In this document: one piece after another, positions 1 through 10,227 of the stretch
Position numbering within the stretch: position 1 is the stretch's first letter
How the letters are laid out: every line of letters begins with the position of its first letter
DNA from: Mortierella sp. BCC40632
Taxonomy: Eukaryota > Mortierellomycota > Mortierellomycetes > Mortierellales > Mortierellaceae
Assembly: GCA_011634665.1 (NCBI GenBank)
Contig: WAEK01000002.1
Location: 2,010,001-2,074,000 of the forward strand
Direction: 5' to 3'
Length of the DNA: 64,000 nt
Program-made: the position numbers and the translations under genes
The notes under the pieces: model-generated
Databases searched by the model: none
Told to the model about the DNA's origin: nothing
The model's input: only the letters and a program-made list of their open reading frames with translations

Positions 1-2549
1 GCACTCTCTGCGGCTGAAGAGTCTCAACTGGACTTGGCGCAATTCCATAGCTACTGGGTTGGTCATATCCCTGATGATGTCAAATCAAGCAGGCCAGAAA
101 CAGAATCTCAAATCCAAGAGACGATTTATGAATGGGATCAGGAAGCCCTGACCAGGGAGATCCGTTCAACATCAATCAAATTAGAAAAGTCCAGCATCAA
201 TGACACTCTGAAGATCGAGGCTCTACAGTTCTGGAAGACGTTCCTCGAATCGACGCTGCTCTGGCAACAGACATGGGATAAGGAAAAGACAGCCGCCACG
301 GATGGCGAAACTGGCACTTTTAAGAAGAGTGGATTACGAAAACCGATTCTGATCGAGGATGATGATGAGGAAGAAGACGAGGGTGTCGCAATAGTGGACG
401 ATATACCCGAAACAGACTCTATCAAATCAACGGTACCATCTAAAAGGGTCTTGGAGGAGGAAGTCCCCGAGCAGGTTGTGCTAGACTTTAGTTCGTCAAT
501 ATTGAAACGAAGGGTTCCAGCCTCTTCTATTATCTCTACGGCAACTCTAGAAGCGGCCCAAGTGAATAGAGTACCTCTAGACATTGTACCGGAGAGCGCT
601 TTATCCGAGGAAGCCACCGTTGAGAATATCGACCGAGATCCAACCATACTTGAGCCAGCAATCGATGTCCAGCATGTGATGGAGCAGGAAGAAAAGGCTA
701 ATGTTCAAGAAGCGGTGACACCTTCGCTTGAAATGCTGTCTCCGCAGCATGAGAAGGGCATTGAAGAGTTTGAAGAGTCAAAGCAAGTGGAAGGAAGTGA
801 AGAAAACGAGGACGATGGTGACGAGGAGGATGATGAAGTGAACGAAGCAGCTCTTCAAGATGAGGAACAAGACTTTACAAAGCATTTCCCAGAGATGGCA
901 GCACTGCCGGGGGCGATTTTGAAAGTCAAGGAGTCTTCGCCATCATTATCTTCAATGTCATTACCGCCATCCCTTGAACAGGCCGTCACTCTACAACCAG
1001 TCTTAAGCGCCGAGGAACAAGCCATAGTGGATCAACAGACAGCACGAAAGATGTTTGAAGAATCAAGACAACTCGAAAGTGAGATCAAAGTACTTCAGGA
1101 CCAACGGCGAAAGCACCTTCGTGACGCGGACGATGTGACCGAGACGATGGTGGCCGAGACACAGGTACTACTACGGCTGTTTGGTATCCCGTATTTGGTT
1201 GCGCCCATGGAAGCCGAAGCTCAGTGTGCCGATCTTCAGATCCGAGGGGTTGTGGACGGCATCTTGACAGAGGACAGCGATGTGTTCCTGTTTGGCGGAG
1301 TACGAGTGTTCAAGAACATGTTCCGAGAGGAGCAGCATGTGGAATGCTATCTGATGAAGGATGTTGAACGAGAGCTTGGCGTGGGCCGAGATCGACTTGT
1401 TTCCTTGGCGTATCTGTTGGGAAGTGATTACACGACAGGAGTAAAAGGCATCGGGTTAGTGACGGCAATGGAGATTCTTCGATTATTCCCTACACTCGAG
1501 GGCTTTGCTTCCTGGTGGAGGGGTGAAGTTCAAAAGGACAAGGTTGAACAACGTCAAGACGAGGATAGTGAAGGTCAAGGAAAAGGTGCCAAGAAAGCAA
1601 AGACCCTGGAGGAACTTTCTCAACAAGCCGATGAAGAAATAGCTCTCGAAAAGCTTGTAAGCAAGGCCCTTTTTTTTCACTCTCTTTTTTGGCCTAAACG
1701 CTCCTTCTCCTCTTCTTTTTCAGGTCTCTGACTTCTTACCTTTATTCTCTTCTATGACAATACTAGTCCAAGTTATGCAAAAAGATTCATCTTCCGACCA
1801 CTTTTCCAGATCCACATATCGCTGATGCCTACCAACATCCGCTCGTAGATGATGACGAGACGCGATTCCAGTGGGGGATTCCAGATCTAGATGGACTCCG
1901 AGGGTTCCTTCGAAAATCACTTGGTTGGGATCAAAGTGAAGTCGACCGAGTAATGATGCCGATTATTCGACAGATGGTCAGTGCAAGCCAACAGCAGGCA
2001 CCACAACAAATGAGACTGGATAGTTTCTATGACCCTACTGGAGGCATGGGAACATATCGACCGAGAGTTGAGAAAAAGCTGCACAAAAGTGCAAGACTGA
2101 GAAAGGTTGTCAGTGGGCTGACGGCACAAAGGGCGTCGAAGCAGAACGAGGACAATGATCATATTGAACAACAGGAAGGAAACGATCAAATCACAGACGA
2201 TCATGGTGTAACCGTTAGTGACACAGGCGTCAAAGACAAAGGCAAAGCCCAGAGCAAAATCACGAGCATGGGTAAAAGTCAAAGTATAAGAGACAAAAAT
2301 GATGACGGAAGTGAAAGCGACAGTGGTAGTTGTACCAGCAGTAGTGACGACAGTAACAACGAAGAGGATGATCCGCCTCTTGTGAGGAATCGCAAGAAGT
2401 CAAGGACAGTCGCCAACACAGATGATTCTGTCAATTCAATCTCTAATAATGCACGGACACCCAAGAGAGCAATCTCAACAGGCTCCAAGGGTGCCAGGGC
2501 AGGGGTCAAGAAGCCCAGGATGAGCCGGAAAAAAGGCCTCGTCCACTGA
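1..2549 (+). CDS. RAD2: XPG/Rad2-type nucleotide excision repair endonuclease, 5' end outside window
   Basis: Structure-specific 3' flap endonuclease of nucleotide excision repair (XPG/ERCC5, yeast Rad2, fission yeast Rad13), acting in the nucleus. Exons <1..1656 and 1767..2549; the reading frame is open from base 1, so the N-terminal nuclease block lies outside the window. About 1-1130 encodes the long acidic spacer typical of XPG. 1141-1500 encodes the XPG I-region: MEAEAQCA, the acidic TEDSDVFLFG stretch and the helix-hairpin-helix LLGSDYTTGVKGIG. The intron (GTAAGC...CTAG) was placed so that the next exon gives KKIHLP followed by FPDP and DAY, conserved after this region in the family. 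Exon 2 carries a PCNA-interacting box QMRLDSFY near 2013-2036, as XPG proteins do, then a Ser/Asp-rich tail ending in a basic likely nuclear localisation signal. Identity is secure; the intron acceptor is inferred. Confidence 0.93.
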
Positions 2550-2724
2550 ATTTGATTTTTTTAATCTCAATGCCATCTGTAATTAAATGTCAATCCAGCA
2601 TCCACTACTATACAAGGAAAGAGATGGAGAGAAAGAGATGAAGAGAGATGGATGGGGTATGATGGAAAGGGTGGCGAATCTAACCTGAAGAATGATATGT
2701 TCAAATGTTTGTTTCTTTTTTTTT

Positions 2725-4799
2725 CTAAGCATGAGTCTGGTTCGCGAAATGGAAATACAATGGGATGCACACTGAAAAGTCGATAATGATGGCAATCAAG
2801 ATTCCGAACAGAACCATCTTTTCCCCGCGGGTGAAGCCCGTTGTCGTTGTCTGGGCATTTGGGGCATATCCATCCAGATCTGCTCCTTGCGCCTGTGCTT
2901 CTGCCGCAGTCAAATTAGCGTCCAAGATTTCTGTAGTGACCGAGCCGATATTAATGGGGAGATTCTGCTGCTGCGAGTGCTCCAAATGGCCATGCTCATC
3001 GTCCTGATCAATATCTCGTCGCAATAAACGTTCCTGTTCCTCCCCGTGGTTATTGCTCTGATCTTGGTGGCCATGATGATGGTGATGATGATGATGATGG
3101 TGGTTGTGATGATGATGGCTATGGTGAAAGTGATGGCGATCCAGTTGAGCCATAGCCTTTCTTAACGACCGTTTCCCAAAGATGGAGAGAGTCAAGATAG
3201 AGCAGACGATCAGGACACCGTTCATGGCCAAGATGACCAGGTTCTTTGGTTCCAATTCTGGGTTGTCAATTCCTGAGAGACCCTTGAGCAAGGACCCGAT
3301 CCAGATACCGAGACACGAACCAGGGAAAACACCCACAACAGTGGCCCAGACAAGGGTCCAGAGTTGAATGGAAGTGATTGAAAAGAAGTAGGTGATCAAA
3401 TTGAACGGGATAGGCGTCAGTCGAAGCATGACCACAATCTTCCATCCTAAAACGTTGCGGAGAGAAAAAATATATATGCGGGACTAGGTATTAGAAAAAA
3501 AAATGACGTAGTGGAGCAAAAAATTACACATAAAAAAAAAAAGAGCTTTTTGTTACCTTCATCCTTGATGACATTGTCCAGAGCATTGAACTTGGGGTGC
3601 TTGGACATCATACCCTTGACCCAGTCGTAAAAAATATACCGGCCAAAGAGAAACGAGCCAACTGCACCCAGGACATCGCCTGCAATCACAATCGCCAAAG
3701 CAAAGGGCATTGGCCGGAACAAAAACCCTGCCCCGATCGTGAAGAGTGAACCAGGAAGGAAGAGCCAGCAAGCAATGGTATAGAAGAGAACGAATAGGAG
3801 AGCGCCAATACTACGGTGGTCATCAATGTACCTAGTCAGAAAATACACAAAAAGAGGACGATTGAGTAAACGTGGATTGAGGCTCTGCGGAGGAGAGAGA
3901 GGGATAGCTGAATCCAGTGACTAAGGGGGAGGAGGGGTTAAGAAGTGAAAGAGTGAAAAATGCCCCTTGAACGGATAGTGGTTGAGCGCGGACCAACCCA
4001 GGTGTGTGGCACGCGCACGCAGCACCTTTTTTTTTTTTTTTTTTTTTTCGAAGTAGTCCTTGCCCCTACTATCCACCTTTAATTACTCAACAACACCTAC
4101 GCCAACACACTGCCACGCACATGTGGATCACATCCTATCCTATGCCACTCACCACCCCTTCCTCCTCCTCCATCCCTTGAAAGCACCTACACACATACAC
4201 ATGGAAAGAAGATGAGAGCCAATCACTTACAAAAGGATATCCTTGACGTGGTCCTGTACCCTGAACACTGTAAAAGCCATGATGACCAATGCCAAGAAAA
4301 CACAGAGAAGCGCCGCTTTGAAATAAGTCTGTCCTGTCCATGTCCGTGGATGGATCCCGTGCTTGATCGTCCATTGTTCCCACGTGGGATCTTGGTCTTC
4401 CCTTTCCTCAGTCACTTCTGTCGTCACCGCAGTTGTCGCTTCCAGATGTGAAGGGGCCCCCGTAGCTACCCCAGATATTGTGTGAAGACTGTGGTCACTG
4501 ACTTGAAGAGGTCCTCGACGCATCGACCGGCGTTCTTCCCGAAGCAACGGGAGCCGCTCACGATCTCCCTTGTTATTTTTGTGTCCATTTCTAGTCTCGT
4601 TGTTATCAGTGTCCGAGTCCGTGTCACTATCGTAGTGTGTTTTGACGACCGTGTTGCGTTGTAGTTGAGGTTGTAATAGGGCTGGATCTTCGAAGAGTCC
4701 TCCATGAATGCTGTTGCGACCAGGACTTGAGGAGGATGAAGATAAGGGTGATGAAGACCGTGCTTGTGTCCCAGCTTTATCTGGTTGATGGTTGTGCAT
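2725..4799 (-). CDS. TVP38: TVP38/TMEM64 (VTT domain) Golgi/endosomal membrane protein
   Basis: Exons in gene order 4799..4231, 3831..3557, 3446..2725; 521 aa. The N-terminal ~155 residues are hydrophilic and low-complexity (Ser runs, an SDTDSDTD repeat). A first membrane segment follows, then the VTT/SNARE-associated core: the FLPGSLFTIGAGFLF motif, GDVLGAVGSFLFGRY, and RLTPIPFNLITYFFSIT. These are hallmarks of the Tvp38/TMEM64/DedA superfamily; related eukaryotic VTT proteins act as lipid scramblases in the secretory pathway, while the role of Tvp38 itself is poorly defined. The C-terminal cytosolic stretch holds a striking polyhistidine block (about 3057-3150), and the protein ends with one more membrane segment. 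The start is the only ATG in the open frame downstream of a GA-rich leader. All splice sites are GT-AG and phases join exactly. Confidence 0.9.
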
Positions 4800-5702
4800 T
4801 GTGCGAAGCTGACAGGGTGTGCCCACTTTTTTTTTATTTTTCTTATTTATTTTTTTTTCCTGGTGGGCGTTTTCTCGAGTCAAATTGTCGAGAAGGGAAG
4901 GAGGGAGGAGGAGTAGGAGGGTAAGAACAAGGGGTGTAAGCGTGTGTGAGTGAGAGATAGAGATAAAGAAAAGGAAAGGCAGAGAGAGAAAGAGAGAGAG
5001 AGAGAAAGAGAGACAGACAGAAAAAAAAAAAAAAAAAAGAAAAGAAAAGAGAGAGACAAGAGGAAGAACGAAAAGAAGGCGCAAAAAGGAAAAGGAGGAC
5101 TGCTGACAAAGATCTGGTGTTGGGCTTATAGGGTTGTCCTTTCTCTCTCTCTCTGCTCTTGAGGAGCAAGCCGGGTACTGAATCAAGGCGCTACCCTTAT
5201 CCGAAGAGTTTTGCGGAGGGTATAACTGTTTACCCAGCCAAATATGCAAAAGCACTCGCCGCGCAGTCGGCTTTTTGTTCCTGCCCCATCCTCTGTCATA
5301 TCATATCTCACTTTTTACAAACACACGCACACACGCACACACACATAAAAAAAAAAAAAAAGCCCGGAGGCTGCTACTGCTCGAGGCTATGAAAGAAAAA
5401 AAAATAGTAATCGGTGCCTCTAACCTTTTCCTGCAGAGGCGCTTGACACACAATTTTTATTACAGAAAAGTCTTGATCGATCCAGAGATGGGCGCCAGCA
5501 AATGGACTGTGCCCAAAGTCTGGCTATTGTACATTTACAAATAAAATAAAAGAAACAAAAGGACAGCGGGGTAGAAGAAAAAATGAAAAGAAGAGAGGAA
5601 GATGAAGGAGAAGAAAAGCAAGGTTCTCTAAAGCGAGCAAACTACTAATACACAGGTCCTCTCTCTACGTTAAACAACACGATCAGAGTAGCCTTATTTC
5701 GA
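4800..5702. other. Intergenic: TVP38 upstream region and 3' flank of the next minus gene
   Basis: No coding sequence supported. Holds a purine-rich GA tract around 4945-5060 including an A run near 5023-5038, a CA-rich stretch followed by an A run at 5323-5360, and AT-rich DNA. Open frames here are low-complexity translations of these tracts. Confidence 0.6.
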
Positions 5703-6461
5703 TCAAAAGGCCCTGCCAATGAACGACACCAGATATCGGACTCCATGGCCTACACTGGCCACAGTACGAACAAGATCATCCAGACCATAGACAAGCGCTT
5801 CCACGATCCCGATGACTCTTGTCAGACACCAAAGGACCACAAGTACGACCGTCCCATCCCAACAGAGAATCACGCATTGAAGCCAGAACGGTTGCTGCCT
5901 TAAAAAGTTGCCATGTGCCAAAAAGATCTCGAGCATCATCTCAAACGCCTTGCCGATGCCGAATATATCATGGATTGCAAGGAAAGTATAGCTACTCATA
6001 GTCGTCCCTTCTCTGAACTGAGTCGATGGTGTTGTTGCTACTGATGTCTCAACGGCATTCGATTGTCTGGGCCAGAGTTGGGTCGAAAGTGAAGTCTGAG
6101 AGGAAGATGCAAGTGCCGATGTCGACGGTGATGATAATAATGTGAACGGGTGCTTGTTCCGATGTGCTTCCTCCTCTTTGAGCTGACTATTCCAAGGAGG
6201 CGACCACCACGCCTTGGGAGGCTCCGGCTCTTTTGACTTTGAGAAGAATCCAGTGCGTTCTTTGGTGTTTGAGTGCTTGACCTTTTTGGTGGATGAAGGT
6301 ATAGTCGAAGGTTTGGGTTTCCAGAGTCTGGTCATGAGCTTCGTGAACTTGTTCCTTTGATCATCTTCGTTGTTCTCGGGCTTTGACCTTTTCTTGGCCT
6401 TGATCTTTCCTTTGCTACCATTGCTTTGGTCCTTGCCAAGACTTTCGTGTAATAGAGACAT
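5703..6461 (-). CDS. Uncharacterised membrane protein, 252 aa
   Basis: Family not recognised. Single-exon open frame read from the first in-frame ATG at 6461; the frame stays open about 60 bases further upstream without another ATG, so a missed 5' exon is possible. Residues 1-75 are strongly basic and hydrophilic (GKIKAKKRSKPENN), residues ~75-155 are Ser/Thr/Pro-rich, and the C-terminal ~95 residues are hydrophobic, with a clear membrane segment around VVLVVLWCLTRVIGIVEALV followed by an amphipathic tail. There is no signal peptide, so a cytosolic N-terminus with a C-terminal membrane anchor is plausible but inferred. It is divergent from ATP14 across an 835-bp gap. Confidence 0.6.
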   Translation of the reverse strand: MSLLHESLGKDQSNGSKGKIKAKKRSKPENNEDDQRNKFTKLMTRLWKPKPSTIPSSTKKVKHSNTKERTGFFSKSKEPEPPKAWWSPPWNSQLKEEEAHRNKHPFTLLSSPSTSALASSSQTSLSTQLWPRQSNAVETSVATTPSTQFREGTTMSSYTFLAIHDIFGIGKAFEMMLEIFLAHGNFLRQQPFWLQCVILCWDGTVVLVVLWCLTRVIGIVEALVYGLDDLVRTVASVGHGVRYLVSFIGRAF

Positions 6462-7296
6462 TGATGCTGAGGAGATTGGTGTAGCATCCAGAATAGTAAT
6501 AATAACAAAAGCTGCTCCCAAATGCCGTTGTTAAATGGGTCACTAGTCGAAGTCCCCCCCTACTTTTGTGCTGGATGAGTGCTGTGAAGGAGTAGGGAAA
6601 GGAGGGTCGAAGAGTTGGGACAAGGCAGTGATCGAATGCGGATAAGGAGCCCGACTGTTCAGCCCAAGTGGTGATTATGCTGACCTGCACCGTGGCCTTT
6701 TCTCTCTTTCTCCTTGTCTTTCTCTCTCGGTGCGGTCGAGTGGGTGTTTCGGTTCTTTTGATCTTTTATAAGAATATATCCTGAGAGCCAGTTGGTGAAG
6801 AAAGAGGCTCGCCTTGACTGTTTTACTCTGGTCCTATGAGTTCAATGGTCGATGGTGTCGGGTTGAAATGTCCATGTTTCATCACAGAGGATGATGTTGT
6901 TCTCGCGTGTGGGTGGATGGTAAAGATGATAAAAGGGCGTGTGAATGTCGACAGGGGCATGATCGGACAGACATTTATGCCACAGACGCAAGGTGAGAAC
7001 ACTGCAGCAGGACAGGACATGCAGCCAGGTCAGGCAGGGGTAGAGAGAGAGAGGGGCTAAGGGAACAGGGGGAGACGGAGAGTCGACACAGGCCATGCGA
7101 CTGAGCAGGTTTCCTGTGGCGTAGACCCTCTTTAATTGCACAGGGGTCTAGAGCGCAAGTCGTTCTCCAAAGCACAGACACGGACACGTCCGGTCGAATC
7201 TCTAGCGTCCTCTGCCGTGCCCTCACCCCAGCTGTTGATCCTATTCTCTTTCTCTCCTTCTTCGTCTCATCGTTCCATCTATTCCCCATCCACGCC
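6462..7296. other. Intergenic divergent promoter region
   Basis: Lies between the uncharacterised membrane protein (minus) and ATP14 (plus). Small open frames on both strands (for example 6836-7060) show no family resemblance and begin and end arbitrarily. CT-rich stretches precede the ATP14 start. No repeat or RNA gene was recognised. Confidence 0.5.
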
Positions 7297-8735
7297 ATGA
7301 TCGCCACCCGCCTCGTCCGCCTCGCTGTAAGCCATCATCACACTCTCTCAACTTTTCCCTTCTTTCTTTAAAATCCAATCCATGTCCCTCCCAGTCTATG
7401 ATTCTCTTTTTTCATGACCACAGGGAGCGCCTCTGATCTCGTCCCGATGCAACACAGATCGGATCTGTGCACCAAATAAACAACAAAGGCTGCATCGGAA
7501 AGATCAGGATCACCAAGACACTTTGGACTTGGGGACAGGACTCAAAAGAAAAAGAAAAAAAAAGAAAAAAAACACCACCCCGACACCATAGATCGTCTAT
7601 TCCCTAGCATCCATGCACTCTCTCCCCATCCTTGAAGAAGGGCAAATCTTGGCTGGGATACAAACAGGATCCCTCTCTTTTCTGCCCTAATGCACCAATC
7701 CCAGAAACTATGCTATTTCACAAAGACACTGAAAAAAAGCCAGGAACAAAAAAGAACCGACTTCATGAGCCAAAGGATACGATTCAATGAGGGAGAGAGA
7801 AAGGGGAAAAAGTTCAAATCTGTTTATTCCTAGCCATTGTTTTGTTCAATCTCTTCAAGGAACTCCCCTTCTCGACAGAACCTCGACAGATCATCGACTC
7901 TCTAGGCACAAGCGCACAAGAGGGAGAGAGTGCGAGAGAATCACATATTTTTGACGCGCTCAGCAGAATGCTAACTACAGTGAGATCTTTCTTTTCCTCT
8001 CAATGTTGGAATAGGTCCCTGCCCGCGCCGCCGTTGCCCGTCAGGCCGTTGCCTCCATGGCCGTCCGCAGCTTCACCGCTCCCTCTGCCCCTTTGATGAA
8101 GGGTATGCCAAACGACCATTAACTCTTGAGCTCGTAGTGCTTTTTCTTTCTTCTCAATGGTCTCGATGCTAACTGCGTGTCTACTATCTTGGGTTGGTCT
8201 TCAATTGGATCTAGATGTCATCAAGGATCTCTACATTAGCGAGCTTCAGAAGTACAAGCCCACCCCTGAGGTAATGCATTTCTCTCTCTCTCTTTTTCTT
8301 CTTAATATCTAGAAATGAATCAAGAGTTGAAACGAGCCATCTTGATATCTAATCATTGGATTGTCATTGGGACCCCTATCTCTTCCTGTTCTTTCATTCC
8401 AATCCATAGGCCAAGGGCAATGAGTCTTCTCAGGTCAAGGACTTCAAGACCCCTGCTGCTCCTCAGGTATTTTTTTTTTTTTTTAATAGCGTCTTTGATA
8501 TTAGTCCACAATGCTAGCCACACATGGTCTCTCTCTACACTTGCCGGTTTACTAAACTGTTTTGTGATTTTACTCCCGGCCAACCATTTAGGTCCCCGTC
8601 ATTGATGCCGCTGCTGATCTCGCTGCCTGGGAGACTGCTAACGCTGAGGTCGTTGACGCCGTCAGCCAGGAGGCTGCTATTGAGGATGAGGATGAGGAGG
8701 AAGAGGAGGAGGAGGAGGCCGGTGCCCACCACTAA
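7297..8735 (+). CDS. ATP14: Mitochondrial F1Fo ATP synthase subunit h
   Basis: Small peripheral-stalk subunit of mitochondrial ATP synthase. Five exons: 7297..7326, 8015..8102, 8215..8270, 8410..8466, 8592..8735, giving 124 aa, the same length as I recall for yeast Atp14. The N-terminus (MIATRLVRLA, then Arg/Ala/Ser-rich) is a mitochondrial presequence. The mature protein starts around DVIKDLYISELQKYKPTP, the family signature, and ends in a Glu/Asp-rich tail and AGAHH. Every junction is GT-AG with matching phase. The first intron is long (688 nt) after a 30-nt coding exon. Identification rests on the DLY..EL motif, length and acidic C-terminus. Confidence 0.88.
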
Positions 8736-9003
8736 ATCATCTATTTTAACCCCCCCCCTCCCCTTACCTTTTTTTACCTCAAAGTGAAAGAAGAACCTTC
8801 TTCCCCCCTCCCCCTCTTCTTTTCTCTTGATTCATCCTCCTCTATCCATTCTAACGTGTTCATAGATTGACCCTGACTTCTTTACGCGTTCAGACTTGTT
8901 CCTATAACTACCAATTCTGCTCCACTCCATTCTCTCTTTTCACATAAACTAACAAGTTCCTGCACTCTTTTAGCATTCGCTGAAGAATGCGAGATCTATT
9001 GTG

Positions 9004-9041
<38 letters not shown>

Positions 9042-9042
9042 A

Positions 9043-9073
<31 letters not shown>

Positions 9074-9074
9074 G
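9004..9074. repeat. Compound microsatellite (AAC)n then (GT)n
   Basis: About twelve AAC units directly followed by about fifteen GT units, in the ATP14 3' flank. Confidence 0.95.
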
Positions 9075-9245
9075 TTTGGCATTTTCAACAACACATGTAA
9101 TCTGATATTGACTTGCTTTCAACGATTGTGCTTGTCCTGGTTTTCCTAATTCTTGTTTAAATCATCCAATGGAAAAACAAGGTCGCAATGCATACCGTGG
9201 GATATTTTGTAAAAAAAAAAAAAGTTGTAGTTTTTGATATTCGGA

Positions 9246-9246
<1 letters not shown>

Positions 9247-9280
<34 letters not shown>
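9247..9280 (+). repeat. 34-nt poly(A) tract
   Basis: Uninterrupted run of A in intergenic DNA; one of several such tracts in the window. Confidence 0.95.
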
Positions 9281-9281
<1 letters not shown>

Positions 9282-9768
9282 CCCTATTTAAAGGGGGTTG
9301 GCCACCAACTTCTTATGCGAGATGAGATTTGGCGGGTTGCTTGCTTGGAATGGATCGTTTGAAATAAAACAAGGCGTAAGATAAAAATCAAACTCCATCT
9401 TGCTAAGCGAATAAGAGCTGACTCGAGGTTTTCTTGAGTGGCTCTATATTGGTCAATGCTGTTTGCCAGCTCTCTACCAGCAAATCATATTCCCTTTGGA
9501 AATCTCGATGATCAAAATAACAAAGACAGTTAGTTGGAAGAGCATGTTGGTCAGAGTGTAAACATTAGCGAGGGAACGCGTTCTCTCTGACTATCATCTA
9601 GGAAGCCAATTGATGTTACATGTATCGCCACTAGTTGGCATGTTGGGTAGTCAAGAGTGTAGAAGGATGTTACTTGAGGTCACACCAGAAATTAGTGAGA
9701 AAGTGGAAGCAGTAACAAACGTGCTGAGGCGAGAGTGAATCGGGGAAACAGAACGCGTTCTCAGCACT

Positions 9769-9799
<31 letters not shown>

Positions 9800-10227
9800 C
9801 CAAACTGTGAAGTATGTGTAACAGATGGAGGTGCTCCGCCCAAGTTGGGCAATATGGTCAGTGGATACAACAATCAACACACTGACCCTCTGACATTTAT
9901 TGCCACGGAACTTGTACTTTGCTAATGTCATGATGTGATGGGGGACTATAGTTTCCAAGGAACCATCATATGGGACCTCACAGAGTCAAAGTTGTCAAGG
10001 GGTAGACAAAGTCACTTGTGAAAACTGGGAAGGCCACAACTTTTATTTAGAGAGGCCGAGCTTATGGATAATTCTGGAGCTAGCTGGTGCTTGATTTTTG
10101 AAGACACCTTTTTTTTTTTTTTTTTTTTTCAAGTATGATGTGATCAGCTAGTGTTATTAGTGTATAGGGGGTGATTCTTTTCTTTCTTCTTCATCTCCAC
10201 TGGATCGATACGGTTGCCTAGGTCGCT

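Larger units (their letters stand above)
8736..10227. other. Convergent intergenic region, microsatellite-rich
   Basis: About 1.5 kb between the 3' ends of ATP14 and the next minus-strand gene. It contains an AAC trinucleotide array (9004-9040) running into a GT dinucleotide array (9045-9074), a 34-base A run (9247-9280), and T runs near 9771-9799 and 10110-10129. The remaining sequence is AT-rich with no open frame showing a recognisable product. Confidence 0.6.

Noticed and set aside
1..33. Start of the RAD2 frame at a TTG near base 34
   Set aside because: The frame is open to base 1 and the N-terminal XPG block is missing, so the gene simply begins outside the window.
6836..7060. 74-residue open frame upstream of ATP14
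   Set aside because: No family resemblance, overlapped by equally long frames on the other strand, and located in a promoter region.
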